DNA from: Clostridiales bacterium UBA3680
GTDB taxonomy: Bacteria > Bacillota > Clostridia > Lachnospirales > CAG-274
DNA: 28,283 bases
Direction: 5' to 3'
Assembly: GCA_002372875.1 (NCBI GenBank)
Contig: DFJD01000045.1
Coordinates: 1-28,283, forward strand
This document shows, one piece after another, positions 8,701-14,532 of this stretch (position 1 is the first letter of the stretch; every line of letters starts with the position of its first letter). The notes under the pieces were generated by a model. It was given only the letters and a program-made list of their open reading frames with translations, had not been told where the DNA came from and searched no databases. The position numbers were made by a program, and so were the translations under genes.

Positions 8701-8911
8701 CATAGGTAAGATCGGTAGTGGGACTGTAATATGTAAATCCCAAATCACCGAGTTTTGCAATTCCGCTTGAACCTGTGTTCGTTATTTGCCAATCACCTTG
8801 GGTAATTGTGTCTGCAGCGAACATCTGTAAGGGGCTTGATGAAAGTATCATTGATAAGGATACAAACAATGCCGCCACACCGCGGAACCGCTTTTTTCTG
8901 TCTTTTGACAT
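2768..8911 (-). CDS. Secreted multidomain pectin methylesterase (CE8) and SGNH acetylesterase (CE12-like)
   Basis: 2,047 residues from ATG 8911, preceded by GAGGAGG; an upstream in-frame ATG (8965) lacks a ribosome binding site and would spoil the signal peptide. Residues 1-33: signal peptide (KKRFR, hydrophobic core, cut near MFA-AD). About 35-194: beta-rich module. About 195-455: three carboxypeptidase-regulatory-like/CnaB-like repeats. About 470-830: pectinesterase, with GTYRE (507-511), QDTL (Q655, D656), DFIYG (nucleophile D679) and GRMW (R745, W747); the usual QAVAL is RAAAL (633-637). About 855-970: Ig-like linker. About 973-1260: SGNH hydrolase with GDST (S980), GGRS, FGHND (N1056) and D1228/H1231, nearest to rhamnogalacturonan acetylesterases. 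About 1316-1607: two tandem 140-residue repeats; a degenerate third at 1694-1833. Then a Ser/Thr/Glu linker (1834-1866) and a 180-residue C-terminal domain I do not recognise. No LPxTG, SLH or dockerin is seen. Predicted role: removing methyl and acetyl esters from pectin outside the cell. Confidence 0.93.
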   Translation of the reverse strand: MSKDRKKRFRGVAALFVSLSMILSSSPLQMFAADTITQGDWQITNTGSSGIAKLGDLGFTYYSPTTDLTYGASGGKDYVRSNNTNGSASNGIVVTKDKSYCDFKAPSDGTLTVYVGNASSKQGYVSKTDTNGTSTAVGQFVPGANGDYDNDEMTVTQGTTWATVNIETEKDNTYYFTLSGSKMFCYGAEFAPYTNLSGTINDSFGLNGYEIKLVNKETRKSINADVSGNTYSATVKPGEYSAALTGSNAINYAISSDTRLVSVESSETVEPKAQTHNFTIEESLSYKVSGTLSGIENVPSDMKLIFVPEDTASHENAEAEISGMSYSAQLVANENYTLKLEGAKDYELSEEVVVSNDNENAVTKDVSFKEVGRYDVTGGFIVLGDHRGEYKTAPVSPAAVKFTNVDDKYEYTGSISDGKYNVALRNGSYIASVTADGYSTSTHIVVDNNVLTRDILLKDTSKKEVSYTDTVYVGEDKEYKTIQAAVDAVAAMTGRDEKRVTIKIAPGTYREQVVVNTPNITLESESGNKNDTKITWYYGIGYKYYSCVDSLYDPYADYDKFEKGSAVKYWGSAVITQAKATGFRAKGITFENSFNKYMTDEEMEDGAEPDGLQAINVARKETTNVDNRASTERAAALVNYADKTEFSDCSFIGSQDTLYTCNVAYDAYYKNCYIEGQTDFIYGNGDVIFDGCEINFCGYDGSEAAGYLTANSCSQAYMATDGYIFRNCYISYNAQRDTTPGYFGRMWGDSAKVAFINTKLQQSDMIIADGWTAMSGNNPTSDKVTLVEYNTTYNGTKADTSKRVAGVKDTLDVSKYSVESVFIANGWTPAYYTPETDTKPEFKVDPAFTSNGDLNTPNPGETVTVGYELGQEWAANDASTIDWYAVNENFDNTSLETILKSATLLRSTSAVSTNKLQIPMECAGKFLMAVVTPMTLNGLSGDAKYIIDTEKTVSSNWSDPDNQGSIAPGSGINIYLAGDSTVKDYSAAGIYNGGKILSAGSWGEFLQAFFDEKYVTVNNYAQGGRSVRSFMNEGKLDTIIKNIKAGDYLLIQFGHNDCANGASYYQERFVPLYTKDAQPTSKSSGFPTIKPVESMKSETPSALVSQYGNTYYAWDCGATYKGFIQYYIDEALAKGAIPVVVSPVARLYYQDGKIKAHHDANMTDYAPTLDFLTENDAYVTACKEVYEENKEKGVLYIDAFNITKTMYEDAYTACGSDANGVAAMDLGDKTHSNKTGGVIQAGLIAKFIQDSDISLSPYVVQPTKVYGEETSGEYIFTIDKNGIFTAKDKNLKENSYWTKMGQNLFDSIGGKESVPAKEVSLNFATDDAFAMYETNAADTFTDGVLSGVYTNEKGVEFEASVYANSIQYYNSTAKYGTKINVGKPLFSFTAENAANYTVTTKAGTGSGTVALYSDAECKNEVASATVGENITYKKTSDTSQTLYFAAKEANNLYFAEATISYEIPKVLSLDFKDETVMKLYEDEATYTNGIFSGEYSNADGDTFSASIIQSGIQYYNHQAQYGTKATPKMPLFAITLTDKGMYTFDVSAGTGSGTVDLYKDADCTESVVSNSVPGSVIYKKKTEGSETLYFATSTANNLYVSEVKLTKSELNDETKIVFKGNIDGIENDDTNVELTLKGSTETVKISADDYTTKGTELIVGETYEISAKGDKGVYTGTSIVTDESGKADLILSRIVFDFPFDFMDYYDDYKVYLDAMGYGNGDVTDAYSGITAHHAGIVQTDAYKQYGVKTNSNDIISFTSKENGTVKVSLDISVSSNDTLVLKVNGTQYGEAVSALQGEVVELVANVSKGDLVTVNTPTRSNLWFKSITATYEQSDISETSTESSTESATETSTEKSTETSTENTPSNEFAPMANLDADGNGIVFAAAIDSLNYKEVGFIFELDGKQVRRSTKTVYSTVEGSNYSASDMGGRYMYAFTIDDITESNFGAKIKVTPYAVTFGGKITLGQSREYSVDSLSQIIPMSIDDNGSNAVSSGVSVLETTAVSKDSGEPVDDAKSTDYTSGETIFASDETLSGSALVIEREVQK
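3314..3412 (-). repeat. Ser/Thr/Glu-rich linker-coding repeat
   Basis: Degenerate repeats of S-T-E / T-S-T-E type codons encode a low-complexity linker of about 33 residues between the last beta-rich module and the C-terminal domain of the pectin esterase. Such linkers are flexible and common in secreted carbohydrate-active enzymes of Clostridia. The DNA is only approximately periodic, consistent with selection on the protein rather than recent DNA slippage. Confidence 0.8.
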
Positions 8912-9003
8912 TTGAATTCCTCCTCTTAAATTTTTTTGAAACAACACGCTGTAATAAGCCTGCATTTGCCCGTTTATTCAGTCGTTTTGTCTGCTTATAG
9001 GGG

Positions 9004-9034
9004 ATTATAAACTGTGACATAATGTAGCAGTCAA
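9004..9034 (-). promoter_or_regulatory. MerR-type promoter of the pectin esterase gene (19-bp spacer with dyad)
   Basis: On the minus strand TTGACT (-35, 9029-9034) and TATAAT (-10, 9004-9009) are separated by 19 nt, 2 nt over the optimum. Inside and slightly beyond the spacer, 9011-9031 forms a 21-bp dyad: arms ACTGTGACAT and ATGTAGCAGT around one central base, 8 of 10 positions pairing. A long spacer holding a dyad is the hallmark of promoters activated by MerR-family proteins, which bend and shorten the spacer. The leader to the start codon is about 85 nt. Confidence 0.75.
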
Positions 9035-9101
9035 GAGTGTTTTTTATTTTTTTTCTTTGTATCAGATCCGAGTTTTTCTTTATGTTTTCGTTATTCTGTG
9101 A

Positions 9102-9107
9102 TATAAT
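9102..9107 (+). promoter_or_regulatory. -10 element of the MerR-family gene
   Basis: TATAAT at 9102-9107, 22 nt before the GTG start and just ahead of the AGAGGGGTG ribosome binding site. The -35 region (about 9078-9084) matches consensus poorly, so expression is expected to be low or activator-dependent. Confidence 0.5.
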
Positions 9108-9129
9108 CGTAAAAAGAGGGGTGATATTT

Positions 9130-9960
9130 GTGAAGTATAAGACAAATGACCTTGCGAAGGTTTTAGGGGTAACCACCAACACTATAAGAAGATACGAAAA
9201 AAACGGATATATTACGCCCGATAAAAGCGTAGAGTCGGGATATCGCAGCTACACCCAAGGCGACATAATAAAAATAGGGCTTATAAGATTGTTAAGAAAA
9301 TGCGGATTTACTCATCAAGAAATAGAAAGCTTTGAAGGTAAGTCGGATACGGAAATAATGGAGATTGCCCAAATTAAGCTTAACGAGCTTGATGAAAAGA
9401 TACAGCGCCTCAAATTTTTAAGGCATTGGTTAAAGGACAATATCCAAATGATAGACGTATGTAAAAATTTAGGTGAGGGATTTACCGTAATGGATTGTCC
9501 GCCTGTTTATTATGTGCTTTACAGCGAGGGGGAAAAGTTGCTGTCGGAAAAAGAACGTTTAAAGACAATATCGGATTTTATGTATGCCGCTCCCGAGGTT
9601 CAGAGTATTATGTATTACAGACAAGAGGACTTGAAAAAGGGAAATATACTTCCAAATCTCGGCTGGGTCATAAAAGAGATGGATATTGACCGTGTCGGAT
9701 TGCACGAAATGTTTGAAAATGACAAATATATACTGTACTACCCAATGCAAAAATGTGTTTACGGTTCGTTTAGCTATCCGTCGGAGTTTATAAACGACTT
9801 TAAAAAGCAAACACCATATGCGGAAGATTTTAAAAGAAGAAAAGAAAAATTTTTAAAAGAAAACAATTTTTGCGAATCGGGAGATATTATGATGTTTTTT
9901 ATGGGAGCTTTGGGCAAATATGCGGATTGGATGGTCTGCATTCCCGTTAAAGAAAAATAA
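9130..9960 (+). CDS. MerR-family transcriptional regulator
   Basis: 276 residues from a GTG start, chosen because AGAGGGGTG lies 8 nt upstream and the MerR domain begins straight after (K-Y-K-T-N-D-L-A-K-V-L-G-V). Residues 2-70 are the winged helix-turn-helix (TNTIRRYEKNGYITPDKS, then SGYRSYTQGDIIKIGLIRLL). Residues about 75-115 form the dimerisation coiled coil. Residues about 120-276 are an effector domain with a GyrI-like/BmrR-like look (M-D-C-P-P-V-Y-Y-V-L-Y-S-E-G-E, later Y-I-L-Y-Y-P-M-Q-K-C-V-Y-G-S-F), suggesting small-molecule sensing. It is divergent from the pectin esterase gene, whose promoter has the long spacer and dyad these regulators use. The ligand may be a pectin-derived compound; that part is inference. 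Confidence 0.9.
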   Translation: MKYKTNDLAKVLGVTTNTIRRYEKNGYITPDKSVESGYRSYTQGDIIKIGLIRLLRKCGFTHQEIESFEGKSDTEIMEIAQIKLNELDEKIQRLKFLRHWLKDNIQMIDVCKNLGEGFTVMDCPPVYYVLYSEGEKLLSEKERLKTISDFMYAAPEVQSIMYYRQEDLKKGNILPNLGWVIKEMDIDRVGLHEMFENDKYILYYPMQKCVYGSFSYPSEFINDFKKQTPYAEDFKRRKEKFLKENNFCESGDIMMFFMGALGKYADWMVCIPVKEK

Positions 9961-9972
9961 AACATATTCAAA

Positions 9973-10017
9973 AAAAAGGGCTGCGAAGATAATTATTGTT
10001 TCTTCACGGCCCTTTTT
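9973..10017. terminator. Bidirectional terminator between merR-type gene and coaBC
   Basis: Arms 9973-9989 (AAAAAGGGCTGCGAAGA) and 10001-10017 (TCTTCACGGCCCTTTTT) pair over 17 positions with one wobble and one mismatch, loop 11 nt. T-runs follow on both strands, suiting the two convergent genes. Confidence 0.9.
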
Positions 10018-10022
10018 GTGTG

Positions 10023-10047
10023 AAAATAAAAACTCTGTTTTTATTTT
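10023..10047. repeat. AT-rich perfect palindrome overlapping the coaBC stop codon
   Basis: AAAATAAAAAC (10023-10033), loop TCT, GTTTTTATTTT (10037-10047): 11-bp perfect arms, almost all A/T. It covers the coaBC stop codon. As a hairpin it is weak, and the GC-rich hairpin next to it is the better terminator. Confidence 0.45.
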
Positions 10048-11222
10048 AGCATTTCAACGATGGTATCGAGTATTTTTTCCGCTGCCTGAGTTTTTGTCAT
10101 TATTTCAAGCTGCTTTTCTTCGTCTTTCGTAATTATGGTTATTACGTTTGTATCTCCCGCAAAGCCCGCTCCCTTTGTTTTCAGGTTGTTTGCGCATATC
10201 ATATCAAGATTTTTCTTTTCAAGCTTTTTCCTTGAATTTTCAAGCATATTTTCCGTTTCCATGGAAAAGCCGCAAAGAAATTGATTTTTCTTATGTTCTC
10301 CGAGGTAGGCGAGAATATCCTTTGTTCTTTTTAAAGGTATAGACAGTTCGCTGTCGGATTTTTTAAGTTTGTTGTCGGCAACGGTCAAGGGAGTGTAATC
10401 GGCAACCGCGGCTGCTTTTATAACAATATCCACATTGTCGAAGCGTTTGGTCACCTCGTTATACATTTCTTCGGCACTGCGTATATTGACCGTTTCGACA
10501 AAAGGGGGAGGGGCAATATCGGTATGTCCTGCAACTACCGTCACATCGGCGCCTCTTTGCATGGCGACTTTTGCAAGGGCAAATCCCATTTTTCCGCTGG
10601 ATCTGTTAGTAATGTATCTCACGGGATCGATGGCTTCGCAGGTGGCACCGGCAGTTATAAGCACTTTCTTTCCCGACAGATCTTTCTTGTAATTGAGTTC
10701 TCTGTATATTATCTCCGCCAAAAACGAAGGGGAGGGCATTTTTCCTATTCCCACATCTCCGCAGGCAAGAAGACCCGTGTCGGGGGTTATCATGTGATAG
10801 CCGAGTTCCGATAGAGTATTCATATTTCTTTGTACTATCGGGTTTAAATACATTGCCGAATTCATCGCAGGGGAAATATATATCGGGCAGGTACACGCCA
10901 TGACAGTCGTTGAGAGCATATCATCGGCAATGCCGCAAGCTATTTTTCCTATGATATTTGCCGTTGCGGGGGCAATTATTACCGCATCGGCACTTTTTGC
11001 AAGAGAAATATGCTTAACATCGTAATTTATGGCTCTTTCAAAGGTGTCGGTTATGCATTTGTTGTTAGTAAGCCTTTCAAATGTGAGAGGGGCTATTATT
11101 TCCGTTGCATTTTTTGTCATTATCACGTTTACGTTAAAGCCCGACTTGGTTAATGTGTGGGCAAGCTCTGCCGCTTTATAGGCAGCTATGGAGCCGGTTA
11201 CTCCCAATATTACATTTTTCAT
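10041..11222 (-). CDS. coaBC: Phosphopantothenoylcysteine decarboxylase / phosphopantothenate-cysteine ligase
   Basis: 393 residues, the usual bifunctional length. The CoaC half (1-180) opens with ILGVTGSIAAYKAAEL (flavin-binding), has the active-site His (H71, in DVKHISLAK), PAMNSAMY (118-125) and the substrate-recognition flap A-C-G-D-V-G-I-G-K-M with Cys154. The CoaB half (about 184-393) begins K-K-V-L-I-T-A-G-A-T and has NRSSGKMG, KAAAVADYTP and KLKK, the nucleotide and ligase signatures. It joins cysteine to 4'-phosphopantothenate and decarboxylates the product, steps two and three of coenzyme A synthesis in the cytosol. Its ATG overlaps the thiN stop (ATGA), so it is translated as the last gene of the rpe-thiN-coaBC operon. 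Confidence 0.97.
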   Translation of the reverse strand: MKNVILGVTGSIAAYKAAELAHTLTKSGFNVNVIMTKNATEIIAPLTFERLTNNKCITDTFERAINYDVKHISLAKSADAVIIAPATANIIGKIACGIADDMLSTTVMACTCPIYISPAMNSAMYLNPIVQRNMNTLSELGYHMITPDTGLLACGDVGIGKMPSPSFLAEIIYRELNYKKDLSGKKVLITAGATCEAIDPVRYITNRSSGKMGFALAKVAMQRGADVTVVAGHTDIAPPPFVETVNIRSAEEMYNEVTKRFDNVDIVIKAAAVADYTPLTVADNKLKKSDSELSIPLKRTKDILAYLGEHKKNQFLCGFSMETENMLENSRKKLEKKNLDMICANNLKTKGAGFAGDTNVITIITKDEEKQLEIMTKTQAAEKILDTIVEMLK

Positions 11223-11857
11223 ATATCCTTACACCTCATAAAAAGCATAATGCCGCTTTCAAGCTCTATTTCGACCCTGTCATCACCTGCAACATTGCTG
11301 TTGCCAAGGGATGAGTCAATGTACATTTTTTTGTCTTTTACGGGATATAAAAGCCCTTTTGTGTACTTCACCTTTACTGTTTGCGTAAAGGGGATAAGGG
11401 AAAGAGTGTCTCCCGTTTTGACATTTGCGGTAAAAGTGCCCGAAAATGCGGTTATTTCGTTGTTTTCGTTTATTATTGTGACACTTGCTCCCTTTTTTAG
11501 ATATTTGGCGAGCAGATGTATATTTGTCAGACTATGGTCAAGTCTGCTTCCCGTTGCACCGAAAAAGTATATTTCCGAATAGCCGTGTTCATAAGCGATA
11601 TCAAGACCGATCTCGCTGTCAGTGGCATTTTTTTTCGTTGGGTACGTTTTCCTTTCAATGCCTAATGAATCGAAAAAAGCAATATCCTCTTTTTTTGCCG
11701 AGTCAAAGTCTCCTATAATCACATTCGGAACGATATCGGCCGCTTTGCAATGCCCGATACCGCTGTCACAGGCGACAATAAAGGCATTTTTACTTTTTTG
11801 TTTAAGAAGGTCGATGCATTTGCATGAGCCTCCGGCAACAACCACCGCTTTATTCAT
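11219..11857 (-). CDS. thiN: Thiamine diphosphokinase
   Basis: 212 residues, typical length. Signature segments: VVAGG near the start, ACDSGIGHC, the GDFDS motif (49-53) that binds ATP-Mg, K-N-A-T-D-S-E (about 75-81) and GATGSRLDHSLTN (about 99-111). The C-terminal half is the beta-barrel thiamine-binding part with KGLLYP and the final E-I-E-L-E-S-G segment. It transfers diphosphate from ATP to thiamine, making the cofactor of transketolase, which uses the product of the upstream rpe enzyme. It overlaps rpe by 8 nt and coaBC by 4 nt; the rpe-thiN pairing is common in Firmicutes. Confidence 0.96.
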   Translation of the reverse strand: MNKAVVVAGGSCKCIDLLKQKSKNAFIVACDSGIGHCKAADIVPNVIIGDFDSAKKEDIAFFDSLGIERKTYPTKKNATDSEIGLDIAYEHGYSEIYFFGATGSRLDHSLTNIHLLAKYLKKGASVTIINENNEITAFSGTFTANVKTGDTLSLIPFTQTVKVKYTKGLLYPVKDKKMYIDSSLGNSNVAGDDRVEIELESGIMLFMRCKDI

Positions 11858-12515
11858 AGTGTTTAAATATTTCGTTGAATTCCGCTATCCTATCTTCAAT
11901 GCTTCCCTTTGAAAGAATGGCACTGCCGGCAACAGCGATGTTTACACCCGCTTCAAGTGCTTTGGGGAGGGTATCCTTGTTTATTCCTCCGTCAATTTCA
12001 ATGTCGTATGATAGGTCGTTTTTTTGCTTGTACGAGTATAGACCTTTAACGTTTTCAAGAGTGCTTTCGATAAAGCTCTGTCCTCCGAAACCCGGTTCAA
12101 CGCTCATTACAAGCACCATATCAACAAGATGAAGGTAGGGAATGGTTTCTTTCCAGCTTGTTTTCGGTTTTATTGTCAATGCGGGGCTTTTTCCGAGTTC
12201 CCTTATTTTTTTCAGTGTTTCCTCAACACATGAACAGGCTTCAATGTGAATATTGATAATATCGGAACCTGCATTTGCAAAGGCTTCAATATATCTTTCC
12301 GGACGGTCTATCATAAGGTGTACATCAAGCACCCTGTCGGTAAAACCTCTGAGGCTCTTTATAACGGGTATACCAATGGATATGTTGGGCACAAATATGC
12401 CGTCCATAACATCCACATGAAAGTATTTCGTTCCGCATTTTTCCATTATTCTTATCTGTTCTCCGAGTTTTGTGAAATCGGCAGAAAGAAGAGAAGGTGA
12501 CAGTATTAAAGACAT
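11850..12515 (-). CDS. rpe: Ribulose-phosphate 3-epimerase
   Basis: 221 residues from ATG 12515 (M-S-L-I-L-S-P-S-L-L-S-A-D-F). That start fits the family and has AAAGGA 6-7 nt before it; the ATG at 12530 would use that site as coding sequence. TIM-barrel motifs are complete: HVDVMDGIFVPN (metal-binding His and Asp), DVHLMI, HIEAC, VMSVEPGFGGQ and EIDGGI, then V-A-G-S-A-I. It interconverts ribulose 5-phosphate and xylulose 5-phosphate. First gene of the minus-strand operon with thiN and coaBC. In many Firmicutes rsgA lies just upstream; here instead there is a hairpin-rich element, and no clear promoter is visible. Confidence 0.96.
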   Translation of the reverse strand: MSLILSPSLLSADFTKLGEQIRIMEKCGTKYFHVDVMDGIFVPNISIGIPVIKSLRGFTDRVLDVHLMIDRPERYIEAFANAGSDIINIHIEACSCVEETLKKIRELGKSPALTIKPKTSWKETIPYLHLVDMVLVMSVEPGFGGQSFIESTLENVKGLYSYKQKNDLSYDIEIDGGINKDTLPKALEAGVNIAVAGSAILSKGSIEDRIAEFNEIFKHYE

Positions 12516-12554
12516 ATTTTTTCCTTTCATAGTTTTTTACTTGTCAATGATATT

Positions 12555-12690
12555 CGTATTCCGCAGAAATAAATTTCTGCTACATACTCATAACCAACGG
12601 AATTGCAAGCAATTCCAAATTCAGTGGGAGCCCAAGATCCCACTGAATTTTAAGTAAGCACCCCCGCTTTAGAAGCGAGGGACTTCCTTA
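12555..12690. mobile_element. Hairpin-rich element resembling a non-autonomous IS200/IS605-type remnant
   Basis: Four perfect or near-perfect hairpins stand in line: 12563-12580 (GCAGAAAT/ATTTCTGC), 12599-12616 (GGAATTGC/GCAATTCC), 12617-12650 (13-bp arms from AAATTCAGTGGGA, loop GCCCAAGA) and 12662-12681 (CCC-CGCTT/AAGCG-A-GGG, loop TAG), followed by ACTTCCTTAG. No transposase frame is present. The series, especially the last hairpin and its flank, reminds me of right ends / omega-RNA regions of IS200/IS605 (TnpA/TnpB) elements and their palindrome-associated derivatives. That match is from memory; borders and strand are uncertain. Together with the promoter at 12778 it fills the gap between rpe and the ACT-domain gene. 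Confidence 0.45.
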
Positions 12691-12777
12691 GTTTGTTAAA
12701 ATACACAACTTATCGTTTATCATAGCACGAAAAATATACGATTTCAACATAAATAAATTTTTATCAAATAATCTGCC

Positions 12778-12806
12778 TTGACATCCTAAAACAAATATGA
12801 TATTAT
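12778..12806 (+). promoter_or_regulatory. Promoter of the pheB-hom-lysC operon
   Basis: TTGACA (12778-12783), 17-nt spacer, TATTAT (12801-12806): near-perfect sigma-A promoter, about 35 nt before the ribosome binding site. No T-box or lysine riboswitch fits in the short leader. Confidence 0.85.
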
Positions 12807-12847
12807 TCGTTACCGACAAACATTTGTTTTTGAATGGAGTACAAATT

Positions 12848-13285
12848 ATGTCGGAAGAAACAAAATTTTATGTTGTTGATAAAAGGGTTTTGCCCGAAAT
12901 ATTTGTCAAGGTCATGAAGGTAAAAAGCATGATGGAAAGCGGTGCATTCCCGTCGGTGAGCAAGGCGCTTGAAACCGTGGGTATAAGCAGGACAGCTTAC
13001 TATAAGTATAAGGACCATATCTTCGAGACTTCCGACAGCAGTATCGGAAAAACCGTTATAATTGCTTTGGGGCTTATGGATGAAAAAGGAGTTCTTTCAA
13101 ACGTACTCAATGTAATTTCATCTTCCGGAGCGAATATACTGACAATAAATCAGACCATACCGATAAACAAAATTGCAAATGTTACTGTAAGTATTTCCGT
13201 GGGAGAGCCGGACATATCCTCTCTTATGGAAGAAATTGCCGCAATTGAGGGAGTAATTGCCCTCAAAATTATAGCAAGGGAGTGA
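12848..13285 (+). CDS. pheB: ACT-domain protein of the PheB/UPF0735 family
   Basis: 145 residues from ATG 12848, which has GGAG 8 nt upstream. The N-terminal half carries a helix-turn-helix-like stretch (VSKALETVGISRTAYYKYKDHIF), the C-terminal half (about 70-145) an ACT domain (DEKGVLSNVLNVISSSGANILTINQTIP), matching B. subtilis PheB and relatives in length and order. ACT domains bind amino acids; these proteins are thought to sense them, although their precise role is unsettled. It is the first gene before hom and lysC, which suggests a regulatory or accessory role in aspartate-family amino acid synthesis. Its TGA overlaps the hom region. Confidence 0.88.
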   Translation: MSEETKFYVVDKRVLPEIFVKVMKVKSMMESGAFPSVSKALETVGISRTAYYKYKDHIFETSDSSIGKTVIIALGLMDEKGVLSNVLNVISSSGANILTINQTIPINKIANVTVSISVGEPDISSLMEEIAAIEGVIALKIIARE

Positions 13286-13290
13286 TGTAC

Positions 13291-14532
13291 GTGGCAAAGA
13301 TCGCTGTTTTGGGCTACGGCACCGTAGGTTCGGGTGTTGTGGAGGTCATAAATACAAACAACGAGATAGTTAGCAAAAATTCGGGTGAAAAGGTAGAAAT
13401 AAAGTATGTGCTTGATTTGAGGGATTTTCCCGGAGATCCCGTGCAAAATATACTCACCCACAACTTTGACGATATACTGAACGACAGCGAAGTAGAGGTT
13501 GTTGTTGAGGTAATGGGAGGAATAAAGCCTGCATACGACTTTGTAAAAAGCTCCTTGCTTGCGGGAAAGAGCGTTTGTACTTCAAACAAAGCTCTTGTTG
13601 CGGCACATGGCGATGAACTTATGAGCATTGCAAAACAAAATGATGTAAGCTTCCTTTTTGAGGCAAGTGTCGGAGGCGGTATTCCCATAATAAGACCTCT
13701 CAACAGATGTATAACCTGTGATAAGGTCTTGAAAATAGAGGGTATTTTAAACGGTACCACAAACTATATGCTCACTAAAATGGGCGATGACGATATGGAA
13801 TATGAGGACGTGCTTGCCGATGCACAGCAAAAAGGCTATGCCGAAAGAAATCCCGAGGCAGATGTGGAAGGACATGATGCCTGCAGAAAAATAGCTATTT
13901 TAGCTTCTATGGTAACGGGTAAAAAGGTAGACTTTACGGAAATTCCCACAGAGGGTATCACGAAAATATCCAAGACCGTTATGGAATATGCAAAGGCACT
14001 CGGAGCTTCGGTAAAGCTTATAGGTTCGGCAAAATTTGAAGGAGAAAAGGTGTGGGCAAGAGTTGCTCCCACTTTGGTTTATCCGAACAGCCCCTTGTAT
14101 GCCGTAAAGGATGTATTTAACGCAATATCCGTTACCGGAAATATGCTTGGCGAGGTTATGTTTTACGGACAGGGCGCAGGTAAAAGCGCTACAGCTTCGG
14201 CAGTGGTAAGTGATGTTGTTGAGCTTGTTAAATACAAAAAGAACATTTACACAGCATGGACCGAGGAAAAACAGGTCTTAAGCGACACAAGCGAGCTTGT
14301 GGAAAGTAAGCTGATAAGAGTTATCGCTTCAGATACGGAAAAGGCAAAAACAGCCGTAAAGAACATTTTCGGCGTATCCGAATTTACGACTCTTCCTTCC
14401 AAAAATGACGAATTTGTGTTTATTTCCCAAAAAGAAGCACAAGGAGTTGTTTGCGGTAAAATAGAAGAGCTCGGAAAAGCAGAAGGTGTAAAGGAAATTA
14501 AGAATGTAATTGTAGTGGAGGAAATATGCTGA
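13291..14532 (+). CDS. hom: Homoserine dehydrogenase
   Basis: 413 residues from GTG 13291 (M-A-K-I-A-V-L-G-Y-G-T-V-G-S-G). This start is preferred because AAGGGAG (13276-13282) is 8 nt away; the GTG at 13282 and ATG at 13285 overlap or touch that site. The N-terminal Rossmann fold (GYGTVGSG) binds NAD(P). The catalytic part shows TSNKALVA, GILNGTTNYML and the AERNPEADVEGHDACRK segment, with GQGAGKSATASAVVSD later. The last 80 residues are an ACT-type regulatory domain. It reduces aspartate semialdehyde to homoserine on the way to threonine and methionine. It overlaps lysC by 7 nt. Confidence 0.96.
   Translation: MAKIAVLGYGTVGSGVVEVINTNNEIVSKNSGEKVEIKYVLDLRDFPGDPVQNILTHNFDDILNDSEVEVVVEVMGGIKPAYDFVKSSLLAGKSVCTSNKALVAAHGDELMSIAKQNDVSFLFEASVGGGIPIIRPLNRCITCDKVLKIEGILNGTTNYMLTKMGDDDMEYEDVLADAQQKGYAERNPEADVEGHDACRKIAILASMVTGKKVDFTEIPTEGITKISKTVMEYAKALGASVKLIGSAKFEGEKVWARVAPTLVYPNSPLYAVKDVFNAISVTGNMLGEVMFYGQGAGKSATASAVVSDVVELVKYKKNIYTAWTEEKQVLSDTSELVESKLIRVIASDTEKAKTAVKNIFGVSEFTTLPSKNDEFVFISQKEAQGVVCGKIEELGKAEGVKEIKNVIVVEEIC

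Noticed and set aside
8912..8965. Upstream in-frame ATG (8965) as start of the pectin esterase
   Set aside because: It has no ribosome binding site and adds 18 residues in front of a normal signal peptide that starts at 8911 with a GAGGAGG site.
12531..12547. Minus-strand TTGACA (12542-12547) as the rpe promoter
   Set aside because: No -10-like sequence occurs 16-19 nt downstream; the closest candidate, TATGAA, is only 10 nt away.
12563..12681. CRISPR array
   Set aside because: The four hairpins differ in sequence; there is no repeated unit with spacers.
12540..12847. T-box or lysine riboswitch ahead of the hom-lysC operon
   Set aside because: The hairpins lie upstream of the -35 element at 12778, so they are not in the leader RNA, and no T-box motif is seen.
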